Below, piece after piece: positions 26,549 through 35,144 of a stretch of 64,000 nucleotides of DNA. The position numbers and the translations under genes were made by a program. Source of the DNA: Candidatus Poribacteria bacterium (GTDB lineage: Bacteria; Poribacteria; WGA-4E; WGA-3G); NCBI GenBank assembly GCA_958295815.1, contig OY282374.1:2438856-2502855 (forward strand), in the 5' to 3' direction. The stretch's first letter is position 1. Each line of letters begins with the position of its first letter. The notes beneath the pieces are model-generated. The model was not told the DNA's origin. It made no database searches and saw only the letters and a program-made list of their open reading frames with translations.

Positions 26549-27385
26549 ATGGAAAACACTGCCACAGTTGATTCACTTTTTCGGTTAACTGCCCCATCGC
26601 AAGCAGATATTGATTCTTTTCATGATAACGGCTATATTGCCTATCCAGACGTGTTCACAGACGATGGAAGGGAAGGGCTGATTGAAGAGATTACACAGCG
26701 TTTTGAACCTGTGCGTCAATACCTTGAATCTGTGAATAACGGTGATGACAAACCACGTCCGTATTTCATTCGTCCATGGAACGACCGCGGTGAATACAGT
26801 GATCGGCTTATCGACGATCCTTTCATTACAACTTTGATACAGGCGACTATTGGCGATGCGTACCACTTCTGCCACTCCGCTCTTAACATCGCACCCCGTG
26901 GGGTCGGTCCGCTCGGATACCATCAGGATCACCACCATTGGAAACATGAGAACCCCGTCAATCTCGCCGAACGCGATAACTATTACATCCAGATTCTATA
27001 CTACCCGAACGGCTTCACACGCGGGGATCGCAATCTCAAGGTGATATCGGGCAGCCACAAGGTCGCACCGACGAAAGAGGCAACCCCAGAACGGATGCTC
27101 GCAGGCGAATTTGATCATGAGGCAGGACGCAAACTGGAAGAGAAAAGACTCGAATTACCACCCGGAAGCATGGTCTACATCGACGCTCGTATTTTCCACA
27201 GCGTCGAGCCGAAACCGATAGATTCTCCGCAACCTTACCGTATTTTCGCCATCGACATCTTCAAGGAAGCGGGTCCTCCCCACCGCTACACGCAGGAGAT
27301 CCCAGAAGAATGGATGGAGAACGCGACGCCATTTCGTAAAAAGCTATTTGATCGTGAAGGATATACAGAAGGATGCTGGGCTTAA
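26549..27385 (+). CDS. phytanoyl-CoA dioxygenase (PhyH) family protein
   Basis: A 278-residue Fe(II)/2-oxoglutarate oxygenase. The HxD iron ligands are in LGYHQDHHHW and the distal histidine in ARIFHSVEPKP, with the 2-oxoglutarate-binding arginine after it (PYRIFAIDIF). N-terminal DSFHDNGYIAYPDVF is typical of PhyH. This family is expanded in Poribacteria; substrates are mostly unknown. Monocistronic. Confidence 0.9.
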   Translation: MENTATVDSLFRLTAPSQADIDSFHDNGYIAYPDVFTDDGREGLIEEITQRFEPVRQYLESVNNGDDKPRPYFIRPWNDRGEYSDRLIDDPFITTLIQATIGDAYHFCHSALNIAPRGVGPLGYHQDHHHWKHENPVNLAERDNYYIQILYYPNGFTRGDRNLKVISGSHKVAPTKEATPERMLAGEFDHEAGRKLEEKRLELPPGSMVYIDARIFHSVEPKPIDSPQPYRIFAIDIFKEAGPPHRYTQEIPEEWMENATPFRKKLFDREGYTEGCWA

Positions 27386-27389
27386 CCCC

Positions 27390-28307
27390 TTAATCTCTCT
27401 GTTTCAATTGACCCCAGATTGTTGTTAGCAATTCGTTGTTGAATTCAACCGCAAGCGTTTCAGTAATAATCCAGTCTCCATTGAATCCGTTGTGTGTCAA
27501 TAGAGCCTTGTTATGCCCATTCGTGTTAGTTGTGTAGAGGTTTAAATCCTTGTCATAGAGAAGTCGATCGCCTTTCGGCGACCACGCTGGACGACTCCCT
27601 TCGACAAGTTTCTTCAATTGCCTTCCGTGTCGGTCTATAAGATAAATGCCCTGCTTCCGCCACATAAATACTACTTTATCACCAGTCGGTGACCACGCCG
27701 GATCAAATAGTATTGCAGGCTTCTTGTCCAGCGGAGCAGCGAAGAGCACTCTCTCTTTTCCAGTCTGGAGGTTAACAGCACGCACGCTGTAATCCCCGAA
27801 CGATGTGACGATAAAAGCTATCTCTGAGCCGTCAGGAGACCAGTCAGGAAATCCGCCGACCTTGTTTGTAGAAGCTACACGTTCTCCTTTTCCTGCTCCT
27901 ATGTTAGTCACACATAGTGCCCAATCTTCAGCCCGTGTATAAGCGAGCATCTTCCCATCTGGAGACCAAGCAGGATATTCTCTATAGGTTAAACTCCTGA
28001 GTACCCTCCGGACATTTTTACCATTAGCATCCATGATATAAATGTCCCGAACACCATCTCGGTCCGAATGGAAAGCAATATGTTTACCATCTGGTGACCA
28101 GACAGGCGCGCCATCTCGCGCACTGTTCCGGGTTAAGTTCTTTTCTCTACTTCCATCAGCGTTCATGACGTAAATTTCGCCATTACCATCACGCCAAGAT
28201 TCAAACACGATTCTACCGGTTCGCGGGGCTTGCGCCTGTGTAGTAACATTCACACTGAACAGAATAAGACTCATACAACAAACACAGGCAAAAAATCGGG
28301 TGTTCAT
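27390..28307 (-). CDS. secreted TolB-like PD40 beta-propeller protein, paralogue of 13824
   Basis: A 305-residue protein closely similar to the protein at 13824-14747, including IVFESWRDGNGEIYVMNADG and the repeats PVWSPDGKHIAFHSDRDG, YPAWSPDGKMLAYTRAED, FPDWSPDGSEIAFIV, DPAWSPTGDKVVFMW and RPAWSPKGDRLLYD. Signal peptide MNTRFFACVCCMSLILFSVN ending near TQAQA. The last residues (ELLTTIWGQLKQRD) carry the shared tail. Start at 28307 puts the signal peptide at the very N-terminus. Confidence 0.86.
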   Translation of the reverse strand: MNTRFFACVCCMSLILFSVNVTTQAQAPRTGRIVFESWRDGNGEIYVMNADGSREKNLTRNSARDGAPVWSPDGKHIAFHSDRDGVRDIYIMDANGKNVRRVLRSLTYREYPAWSPDGKMLAYTRAEDWALCVTNIGAGKGERVASTNKVGGFPDWSPDGSEIAFIVTSFGDYSVRAVNLQTGKERVLFAAPLDKKPAILFDPAWSPTGDKVVFMWRKQGIYLIDRHGRQLKKLVEGSRPAWSPKGDRLLYDKDLNLYTTNTNGHNKALLTHNGFNGDWIITETLAVEFNNELLTTIWGQLKQRD

Positions 28308-28457
28308 GATGTTGCCCTTTCGGATATTAGGTGTAGATTTATTGATGTATATACTAACACAACTCCCAGATTCACACAACCCGTCGGAGCTATTGAACAG
28401 GATCGTTTAGTTTTAAGAAATAAGTTTACTTATGTGAAGAACTCCTATTGATGGATG

Positions 28458-28508
28458 CCCGAATTTATTCGGGTTCTTGTGTGGTGTCCCGAACAAGTTC
28501 GGGCATCC
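28458..28508. repeat. two palindromic repeats in tandem
   Basis: CCCGAATTTATTCGGG (28458-28473) and CCCGAACAAGTTCGGG (28488-28503) in the same orientation; the second equals the copy at 542-557 including the following CATCC. The stem is kept and the loop varies, as expected for selection on the hairpin. Confidence 0.7.
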
Positions 28509-28596
28509 GGATGTAAATTATTGAGAAAACTTAATAGACCTGCTCTCTGATAGGATCATATCCTTTACTTGACGAGTCCAAACCACTAACCGCTAT

Positions 28597-28645
28597 AATC
28601 CTGCAAATCCTTGAATCCCGTAAATCCTGGTTCAGATAATCTGAC
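28597..28645. repeat. dispersed intergenic repeat, type A
   Basis: ATCCTGCAAATCCTTGAATC, then CCGTAAATCCTGGTTCAGAT: a type-A copy, also at 6371, 37527 and 43141. Confidence 0.6.
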
Positions 28646-28764
28646 TGTCAATAACTAACCTTTTTTCTTTTGGATTTTAGATTGAGGGTGTGTTATAATT
28701 CTTATATATTCACTCACATTACAAGGGCGCGACTTGATGCCCATATACAAAAGGAACCGTTTGA

Positions 28765-29715
28765 ATGAAGAAAATAAATATTCCCGGAGTCAACAAAGAT
28801 ATATCACAACTGATTCTGGGGACCATGATGTTTTCGCCGCTGAGATTTGATTACAGCACCGAGATGCTTGACGCATTTCTTGAAGCAGGCGGAAATGCAC
28901 TCGACACAGCACACGGCTATGGTGGCGGCGATAGCGAGATGCTCATCGGACTCTGGATGCGGCAACGCAACAACCGCGACGAGGTATTTCTCATTGATAA
29001 AGGTGGACATCCACAAGGCAGAGTGCCACGTCCCCGCCTCTCTCCTGAAGAATTAAAAGCCGATCTTGACGAAAGTATGGCTCGACTCCGTACGGATTAT
29101 ATCGACCTTTACATGCTCCATCGCGATGACCCTGTGATTCCCGTTAGCACTATTATCGATTACCTGAACGAGGAAATAGGTGCAGGACGCCTCCGCGCCA
29201 TTGCGGCTTCCAACTGGGAACCCGAACGCATTATTGACGCCAATACCTACGCCTCCGAAAACGGACTCGCTGGATTTGTGTCTTGCAGCAACAACATCAG
29301 CCTCGCCGTCCCAATGGAACCGATGTGGGGAGGTTGCGTTTGTGTTGACGATGCAGCACGGAAATGGCATCAAGAGAGCCAATTCCCATTAATGCCTTGG
29401 TCCTCGCAAGCACGTGGTTTCTTCAGCGGCGCGTTTACACAAGAGAACCGCGAAAACCGCGATATGGTGCGCGTCTATTACAATGACGGCAACTTTGAAA
29501 GACTTGAGCGCGCAAAGAAAATGGGAGCAAAGTCCAACTACTCCGCTATTCAGGTATCCCTCGCATACTGTCTTAATCTATCTTTCCCAGTTTTGCCGGT
29601 TGTTGGACCCCTAACCTTAGCAGAGATGGACTCCTCTATTGGAGCAGCAGCACTTGAACTCTCCGATGCCGAAGTGCAGTGGCTTAACTTAGAAACGGAT
29701 AGCAACCCACTATGA
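28765..29715 (+). CDS. aldo/keto reductase
   Basis: A 316-residue TIM-barrel reductase. The catalytic tetrad is visible: D in ALDTAHGYGGGDSEM with Y in the same segment, K in VFLIDKGGH and H in DLYMLHRDDP. C-terminal GPLTLAEMDSS is in the NADP-binding loop region. It should reduce an aldehyde or ketosugar. Its TGA stop overlaps the ATG of the next gene (ATGA), so the following gene is translationally coupled. Confidence 0.9.
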   Translation: MKKINIPGVNKDISQLILGTMMFSPLRFDYSTEMLDAFLEAGGNALDTAHGYGGGDSEMLIGLWMRQRNNRDEVFLIDKGGHPQGRVPRPRLSPEELKADLDESMARLRTDYIDLYMLHRDDPVIPVSTIIDYLNEEIGAGRLRAIAASNWEPERIIDANTYASENGLAGFVSCSNNISLAVPMEPMWGGCVCVDDAARKWHQESQFPLMPWSSQARGFFSGAFTQENRENRDMVRVYYNDGNFERLERAKKMGAKSNYSAIQVSLAYCLNLSFPVLPVVGPLTLAEMDSSIGAAALELSDAEVQWLNLETDSNPL

Positions 29716-30797
29716 CGATTCGGATAATTTTGGCGCTACTCTGCCTTCAATTCATTGTGATACCATTCGGTTTCGTACAAGAAAGCTGAGGCGCGTGAAG
29801 CAACCCCGCGATCCCTCGTGGAGGGATCAGGTTAAGTGAAGCCAGGTTGGCTTCAGAAGACATAAAGCGATTCCAAGGCACATTCAGCATGATGCGTTGG
29901 TTCGACGCCCAAGGCGGACATTTAGAAAGAAAAGGGATTTCTGCTAACGGAAAAGTGGTAGACGTACCACTACATCGACACCACGTTACGCTGAATATCT
30001 TCCGTGTTGATGTCGGATTGAGATACCAAATCAATTCACAATGGGGACTCGAAGCGAATATACCTTACGAGACCAAAACCCAAGAGGCGACAATTGAGGA
30101 AATTGATCCGGTCTCACAGGCAGAATTGGAAGCTATTAAGCGCAATCGGGATATCCACCACCGAAACGAAACCTACACAGGACCTACAGATTCAGACGTT
30201 TTCATCGGGTATAGTACGCAAGGCATATTCATGGAAAACGATTTTCTTATGGGACGTATCGGAACAACTATTCCGTTTGGCAAGACTGAAGAAGATCCAT
30301 GGAAATTAGGAAATGCCGGACTTGAACATCTCCATATCCAATTCGGCACCGGGACCTTTAATCCGACCGCAGATCTGCATTATAGCCTTCCTCTTTACAA
30401 AGGTTTAGGCGCGAACGCCAGCATCCGCGGGAAGCTCCCCTTCTATGAAAACAGTAAAACCTATCGCGGTTCCAGAGAGCTGACCTACACAGCAGGTCTG
30501 AATTATCACCTCAATGATTGGCTTTCATTCCAGGCGAGTTATCTCGGTTTTTACCAATCTTATGCGTATTGGGCAGGAGAACAAGACATCAATACTGGAC
30601 TCCGGTTCAGCATGGCATCCGCTGGGGCATCAATTTTAACGCCGTATAACATTCCGTTGTCCGTGACGCTGATGTTGCCTTTGAGCCAAGAGACGCTCTA
30701 TGATGATAGCAATGCTTTATTAGATGGTGTATATGATGAGAACGACGCCTTTGAATTTGGTCCCTTAGTGTCTTTAACCGTCCTATATGCATTTTAA
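29712..30797 (+). CDS. outer-membrane beta-barrel protein, candidate U-x-x-U selenoprotein
   Basis: The frame starts at an ATG overlapping the aldo/keto reductase stop (ATGA) and encodes a clear signal peptide (MTIRIILALLCLQFIVIPFG), then QES-UGA-Gly-Ala-UGA-SNPAIPRGG, and runs without another stop to 30797 (361 codons). The mature part is a beta-barrel: alternating strands with aromatic girdles such as LNIFRVDVGLRYQINSQWGL, DFLMGRIGTTIPFG and a C-terminal ending in Phe (LTVLYAF). The two UGA codons (29787-29789, 29796-29798) are spaced as a C-x-x-C motif, and an 8-bp hairpin with loop GTG follows the second one (29810-29828). I read this as Sec-x-x-Sec after export. Otherwise it is a gene with two nonsense mutations or one starting at TTG 29847 without a signal peptide. 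Neighbour of a peptide-type ABC system. Confidence 0.6.
29810..29828 (+). promoter_or_regulatory. candidate bacterial SECIS hairpin
   Basis: GATCCCTC, loop GTG, GAGGGATC: a perfect 8-bp stem. The loop begins 19 nt after the second in-frame UGA and 28 nt after the first. In the fdhA gene of this window the SECIS loop begins 18 nt after UGA, so the position is right. G at loop position 1 and U next fit what SelB needs in known bacterial SECIS loops. Confidence 0.5.
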
Positions 30798-30840
30798 GCT
30801 GCTGTATCGTAAACGCAAACGGAAAACACTCCCCAAAGAA

Positions 30841-33009
30841 ATGACGAAATTGCTGAAACATCATTACACGGCACGAAATATCAATTTTAGGAGACTGCTT
30901 TCAAATCGATTTTGCATGATTGTCTCCTTGCTCGCTTTTCTCCTGGGTTGTGGTGTCCCGAATAATCCATATCCGCAATCTGAACAGAACCAGGCAATCT
31001 ACTACAGCACGTTCCGCGCAGAACCGAAGCATTTCGATCCAGCGGTGTCATATAGCTCCGACGAATACAGATTCATCCAGCAAATTTATGAACCGCCGCT
31101 ACAATACCACTACCTGAAACGTCCATACGAACTGATTCCATTGACAGCCGAGGCAATCCCACAACCGCGTTATTTCGATGCTAATGGAGAACCGTTGCCA
31201 TCAAACGCACCTGCAGCGTCTGTCAGACGCGCCGTGTATGAGGTACGCATCCGTCCGGGTATTATGTACCAGCCACACCCCTGCTTCGCCAAGACTGACA
31301 CCGGAGCATGGCGTTATCACAAGCTAACTGAAGCAGACGTGAAAGGTTTTACTGAGGTTAAGGATTTCCCGATGACAGGGACGCGTGAACTTATCGCTGC
31401 GGACTATGTTTACCAGATTAAACGTATGGCGGATCCCAAGGTCTCTTGTCCTATTCTGAGTACGTTGGAAGATTATATCCTCGGCATGGAATCATATTCA
31501 GATGCGCTTGCGGATGGACAGAAGAACCCTCCTTTTCCGGGTGTGGAGGTTGTGGATCGCTACACTTACAGAGTTACCCTCAAGGCGAAGTACCCACAGT
31601 TTGTGTATTGGTTAGCGATGCCGTTCTTCTCACCCATGCCTCAGGAGGCAATCGATTTTTACGGACAACCTGCCCTGAAAGAACGGAATATCACGATTGA
31701 TAGATTTCCTGTAGGAACAGGTCCGTATCGGATGGAAACCCTTATCGCACACAAAGAGATAGTTCTCGTGAAAAACGAGAATTTCCGAATCGAACGCTAC
31801 CCAGCAAATGGAGAACCCGGCGATAGAGAAGCAGGTTTGTTGGACGACGCCTGGGAAATCATTCCGTTTATACCAAAAATCGTCTACAAATTAGAAAAGG
31901 AATATATTCCACGCTGGAATAAATTCTTACAAGGATACTACGATAACTCAAGTATCTCATCGGATACATTTGACAGAGCGGTCGCGCTTGACGATATGGG
32001 CGATCCGGCAGCAAGTGAAGTCCTAAAAGCCAAACAGATAACCCTTCGTACCAGTGTAGAGCCGACGACTATTTATCTCGCTTTCAATATGCTCGACGAT
32101 ACTGTAGGCGGATATACGCCTGAGAAACAGAAACTTCGGCAAGCAATTTCAATAGCCGTAGATTACGAAGAGTACATCGAAATTTTTCTCAACGGGCGCG
32201 GCGTTCTGTCACAGAGCCCACTTCCTCCCGGAATATTCGGTTACGAGGAAGGTAAAGCCGGTATTAACCCCTATACCCATGATTGGGATGTACACACCAA
32301 CCGTCCGACCCGCAAATCCATTGAGAAGGCACGTCAACTTCTCGCCGAAGCAGGCTATCCAGGGGGGCAGGATAGCAAAGGTAATCCGCTTATTATCTCT
32401 TATGACAATACATTGAATACAGCAGGTGGAACAGCACGATTAACATGGATACGGAAAAAATTAGAGCAACTTGGTATCACGATGGAAAGTCGAACCACCG
32501 ATTACAACCGGTTTCGCGACAAGGTAAAAAAGGGGAATTTCCAGATGATTTCTTGGGGATGGCATGCTGACTATCCCGACGCAGAAAATTTCATGTTCCT
32601 TCTCTACGGTCCAAATAGCAAGGCACTACATGATGGCGAGAACGCTGCCAACTACGATAACCCGGAATTCAACCGTCTCTTTGAAGAGATGAAAAACATG
32701 GAAAATTCACCGGAACGCTTGGAAATCATCCAAAAAATGAATCGTCTGTTACAACAAGATGCCCCTTGGATATTCACCTACCATCCTGTCACCTTCGGTT
32801 TGTCACATCAATGGTTAAAAAATAAAAAACCGAGTTCTATCGGATACAACGCCCTCAAATACCTTCGCATTGATGCCACACAGCGATCCGAGAATCGTCA
32901 AGAATGGAATCAGCCGGTACTCTGGCCTCTATGGATGTGTATTGCCCTTCTCGTTTTAGGCACCATCCCGGCTATTTTTACAATTTGGAAACGGGAACGA
33001 AGCACATAA
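30841..33009 (+). CDS. family-5 extracellular solute-binding lipoprotein with C-terminal membrane anchor
   Basis: A 722-residue peptide/nickel-type binding protein (SBP_bac_5). A lipoprotein signal ends in SLLAFLLGC. Typical segments: EPKHFDPAVSYSSDEYRFIQ, RMADPKVSCPILSTLEDYIL, PVGTGPYRM, KLRQAISIAVDYEEYIEIF, KARQLLAEAGYPGG and MISWGWHADYPDAENF. Unlike normal members it ends with a transmembrane helix (WPLWMCIALLVLGTIPAIF) and a basic tail, so it would be held at both ends. The start is uncertain: ATGs at 30787, 30841 and 30916 are all in frame, none with a good ribosome site. Followed 19 bases later by its permease gene. Confidence 0.85.
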   Translation: MTKLLKHHYTARNINFRRLLSNRFCMIVSLLAFLLGCGVPNNPYPQSEQNQAIYYSTFRAEPKHFDPAVSYSSDEYRFIQQIYEPPLQYHYLKRPYELIPLTAEAIPQPRYFDANGEPLPSNAPAASVRRAVYEVRIRPGIMYQPHPCFAKTDTGAWRYHKLTEADVKGFTEVKDFPMTGTRELIAADYVYQIKRMADPKVSCPILSTLEDYILGMESYSDALADGQKNPPFPGVEVVDRYTYRVTLKAKYPQFVYWLAMPFFSPMPQEAIDFYGQPALKERNITIDRFPVGTGPYRMETLIAHKEIVLVKNENFRIERYPANGEPGDREAGLLDDAWEIIPFIPKIVYKLEKEYIPRWNKFLQGYYDNSSISSDTFDRAVALDDMGDPAASEVLKAKQITLRTSVEPTTIYLAFNMLDDTVGGYTPEKQKLRQAISIAVDYEEYIEIFLNGRGVLSQSPLPPGIFGYEEGKAGINPYTHDWDVHTNRPTRKSIEKARQLLAEAGYPGGQDSKGNPLIISYDNTLNTAGGTARLTWIRKKLEQLGITMESRTTDYNRFRDKVKKGNFQMISWGWHADYPDAENFMFLLYGPNSKALHDGENAANYDNPEFNRLFEEMKNMENSPERLEIIQKMNRLLQQDAPWIFTYHPVTFGLSHQWLKNKKPSSIGYNALKYLRIDATQRSENRQEWNQPVLWPLWMCIALLVLGTIPAIFTIWKRERST

Positions 33010-33028
33010 TAAAGCAAATCACAGAAAC

Positions 33029-34009
33029 ATGCTGACTTATATTATCCGTCGAACGCTTTATGCAATCCCAATTTTAATCGGTGTGAATCTCATTGTATTC
33101 CTCCTCTTTTTTGTCGTGAACTCACCGGATCAGATGGCCCGACAAATCCTGGGTGAGAAGAATATCACCCAAGAAGATGTCGATAATTGGAAGAAACAGA
33201 ACGGCTATCATTTGCCGCTTTGGTTTAATACAGGTGCATCTGGAAGTGAATATTTTACAGAGACAATATTTTTCCATAAATCGATCAAACTCTTCCTTTT
33301 CGATTTCGGCACCTCTGATGCAAACAACATTAACATAACATCACAGATTACGCAGCGAATGTGGGCAAGTCTTGCTATTACGCTTCCAACATTTTTACTT
33401 GGACTTCTCGTCAATATTACCGTTTCAATGATTGTGGCTTACTATCGAGCAACCTATGTCGATTTCTGGGGAACGATCCTCGCGGTTATCGTCATGTCTG
33501 TTTCCACACTGTTCTACATTATTGGTGGACAGTGGATATTCGGCAAAATATTGCGTCTCTTCCCGATTTCTGGCTATGATGCTGGCGTTAATATGTTTAA
33601 ATTTGTGGCATTGCCAGTGGTGATTGGCGTTATTAGCGGGATCGGGGCAGGTGTCCGTTTCTATCGAACAATATTTCTTGAGGAAGTCAATCGGGACTAT
33701 GTACGGACAGCGCGGGCAAAAGGGTTGAGCGAATCGGTGATTCTCTTTAAACACGCGCTCAAGAACGCTATGATCCCGATCTTGACGAACGTTGTATTAA
33801 CGATTCCACTGCTCTTTGCGGGAAGCTTGGTAATGGAGGCGTTCTTCGCAATTCCAGGATTGGGGAGTTTTATTATAGAAGCCATACAAGCACAAGATTT
33901 CGCGATTGTGCGGAGCATGGTCTATCTCGTATCGGTGCTTTACATCGTCGGTTTGCTCTTGACCGACATCAGTTATACCTTAGTCGATCCGCGTGTCCGA
34001 TTCGAATAA
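33029..34009 (+). CDS. DppB-type ABC transporter permease
   Basis: A 326-residue binding-protein-dependent permease: N-terminal MLTYIIRRTLYAIPILIGVN, six helices, and the EAA-loop DYVRTARAKGLSESVILFKHALKNA that contacts the ATPase. It corresponds to the first permease (DppB/OppB) of a peptide importer. An insertion of about 70 residues after the first helix is present, as in many Poribacteria copies. A DppC partner and the two ATPases do not follow; only a small membrane protein does. Confidence 0.9.
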   Translation: MLTYIIRRTLYAIPILIGVNLIVFLLFFVVNSPDQMARQILGEKNITQEDVDNWKKQNGYHLPLWFNTGASGSEYFTETIFFHKSIKLFLFDFGTSDANNINITSQITQRMWASLAITLPTFLLGLLVNITVSMIVAYYRATYVDFWGTILAVIVMSVSTLFYIIGGQWIFGKILRLFPISGYDAGVNMFKFVALPVVIGVISGIGAGVRFYRTIFLEEVNRDYVRTARAKGLSESVILFKHALKNAMIPILTNVVLTIPLLFAGSLVMEAFFAIPGLGSFIIEAIQAQDFAIVRSMVYLVSVLYIVGLLLTDISYTLVDPRVRFE

Positions 34010-34021
34010 GAAGGTTAAAAT

Positions 34022-34465
34022 ATGATTTCACAAAACAGAAGCTATCAAATCTTACAAGGTGTGATGAGTCTCCTACTGGGTAGTATCAGTATCTGCCTAC
34101 TGGTAACGCTCAGGTACTCAGGGTATCCGGTCATAGTCCTCTCCACCTTTCTAATTGTAGGACTCACTTTGATTCTCTCAGGCGACTATCTTCTTAACCC
34201 TTTCAAAATGCCGGTCACACCCCACAAACTGGCACTGGCAAGTGATATTGGTCTCATCGCTTACGGCGTACTCTATTTCTGTATCGCTATGTCGAAATTA
34301 TTACAGCCGCGTTGGATAGTCTTTAATTTACCAGTGTTTTTACAGCCGATTTGGGTGCGGCGCGGGTTAGCAGGCGTCGGAATCGTCCTGATCGTTGCAG
34401 GTGTTTATGGCATTTATCAATTATACGCCGAGCAATTGTCCGAAGACGTTCCAGAACTTGAATAG
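34022..34465 (+). CDS. small four-helix membrane protein, unknown
   Basis: A 147-residue protein with four hydrophobic helices (GVMSLLLGSISICLLVTL, VIVLSTFLIVGLTLIL, ALASDIGLIAYGVLYFCIAM, GVGIVLIVAGVYGIYQ) and an acidic tail. I do not recognise a family. Twelve bases after the permease gene, in the place where a second permease would normally be, so it may be an accessory membrane part of this transporter. Confidence 0.7.
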   Translation: MISQNRSYQILQGVMSLLLGSISICLLVTLRYSGYPVIVLSTFLIVGLTLILSGDYLLNPFKMPVTPHKLALASDIGLIAYGVLYFCIAMSKLLQPRWIVFNLPVFLQPIWVRRGLAGVGIVLIVAGVYGIYQLYAEQLSEDVPELE

Positions 34466-34473
34466 AAAACACA

Positions 34474-34537
34474 TTTGTAGGAGAGGTTTGTAACCCCGAA
34501 TGATCCATCTTTGTGGGAGGGGTTTGTAACCCCGATT
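34474..34537. repeat. tandem GTAGGAGAGGTTTGTAACCC repeat
   Basis: Two copies of TTGTRGGAGRGGTTTGTAAC (34474-34500 and 34511-34537) ending CCCGA, in the spacer between convergent genes. Looks like an intergenic mini-repeat with an internal GGTTTGTAACC palindrome that could act as a hairpin. Confidence 0.65.
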
Positions 34538-34539
34538 CT

Positions 34540-34845
34540 TTACTTCCCAATAATCACAGCATAACGGAGCGGGGTCTTACCGACATTGCGTATCCCATGT
34601 AAAACTTGGCAATCGACGTGAACGGCTTCATTGTCTCTGACAAGGTGTGTCTCTTCACCAAACAGCACCTCACCTTCCCCAGAAAACACATAAAAAATTT
34701 CCTGTCCATCGTGTGTATGCGGTGGATGCGCTCGCTGCCCAGGTCCTACTTCAGAAATGTGCAGATGAAGCTGATCCGGATCCGCACCGGCTTCAAAAAC
34801 AAAGCGATTAATCCCTTTGATGTCGTTTCTAATCTCTTTTTCCAT
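34540..34845 (-). CDS. cupin-2 domain protein
   Basis: A 101-residue single-cupin protein. Cupin motif 1 is HPPHTHDGQEIFYVFSGEGE (three His and Glu metal ligands) and motif 2 is HVDCQVLHGIRNVG. Function within the superfamily (isomerase, oxygenase or sensor) cannot be told. Behind AGGAGG. An 8-bp inverted repeat ATGTTAAG/CTTAACAT 40 bases upstream could be an operator. Confidence 0.82.
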   Translation of the reverse strand: MEKEIRNDIKGINRFVFEAGADPDQLHLHISEVGPGQRAHPPHTHDGQEIFYVFSGEGEVLFGEETHLVRDNEAVHVDCQVLHGIRNVGKTPLRYAVIIGK

Positions 34846-34973
34846 GAGAATTCCTCCTTTTTAGCATTACTTACAGCACACGGTATGTTAAGAAATTATG
34901 GCGTTAACTTAACATGTCCAATCGAAATTGTCAATTTCCAAAATGGAATAACAAATTTATCGGCACCCTGTAG

Positions 34974-34999
34974 GTTGGGTTAACGCAGAGAAACCCAAC
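34974..34999. terminator. hairpin GTTGGGTT/AACCCAAC followed by TTTT
   Basis: 8-bp stem with a 10-base loop and a short T-run on the plus strand. No plus-strand gene ends here, so it may be a mobile hairpin repeat rather than a true terminator. Confidence 0.45.
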
Positions 35000-35034
35000 T
35001 TTTAAACACCACTGACTGCTTATAGATCAACCTG

Positions 35035-35063
35035 TTGACTGAAAATTAAGAGTTTGCTATATT
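35035..35063 (+). promoter_or_regulatory. sigma-70-type promoter of the aquaporin gene
   Basis: TTGACT at 35035-35040, 17-bp spacer, TATATT at 35058-35063. Confidence 0.6.
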
Positions 35064-35144
35064 TCTTACGACAACGGATAGAAGTCACGCTTTTAGTCGA
35101 GGAATATTCATTTAATTGTTCAATTCATACTCAAGAGGAGGGGC

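Larger units (their letters stand above)
28308..28764. other. intergenic region with two palindromic repeats and a type-A repeat
   Basis: No gene. Palindromic repeats lie at 28458-28473 and 28488-28503, a type-A repeat at 28597-28645 and a TATAAT at 28694-28699 (possible -10 for the aldo/keto reductase; the -35 is weak). Confidence 0.6.
34846..35144. other. intergenic region with inverted repeat, hairpin and promoter
   Basis: Holds ATGTTAAG (34885-34892) and CTTAACAT (34908-34915) upstream of the cupin gene, a hairpin GTTGGGTT/AACCCAAC at 34974-34999 and the aquaporin promoter at 35035-35063. No gene seen. Confidence 0.55.

Noticed and set aside
29847..30797. Reading the barrel protein as starting at TTG 29847
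   Set aside because: That start lacks a ribosome site and signal peptide although the protein is clearly an outer-membrane barrel; the ATGA-overlap start upstream in the same frame supplies a signal peptide.
28765..30797. Genome-wide reassignment of UGA to Trp or Gly as explanation for the in-frame UGAs
   Set aside because: Many genes here end properly at UGA (for example the aldo/keto reductase and the aroF leader peptide), so UGA is a normal stop.
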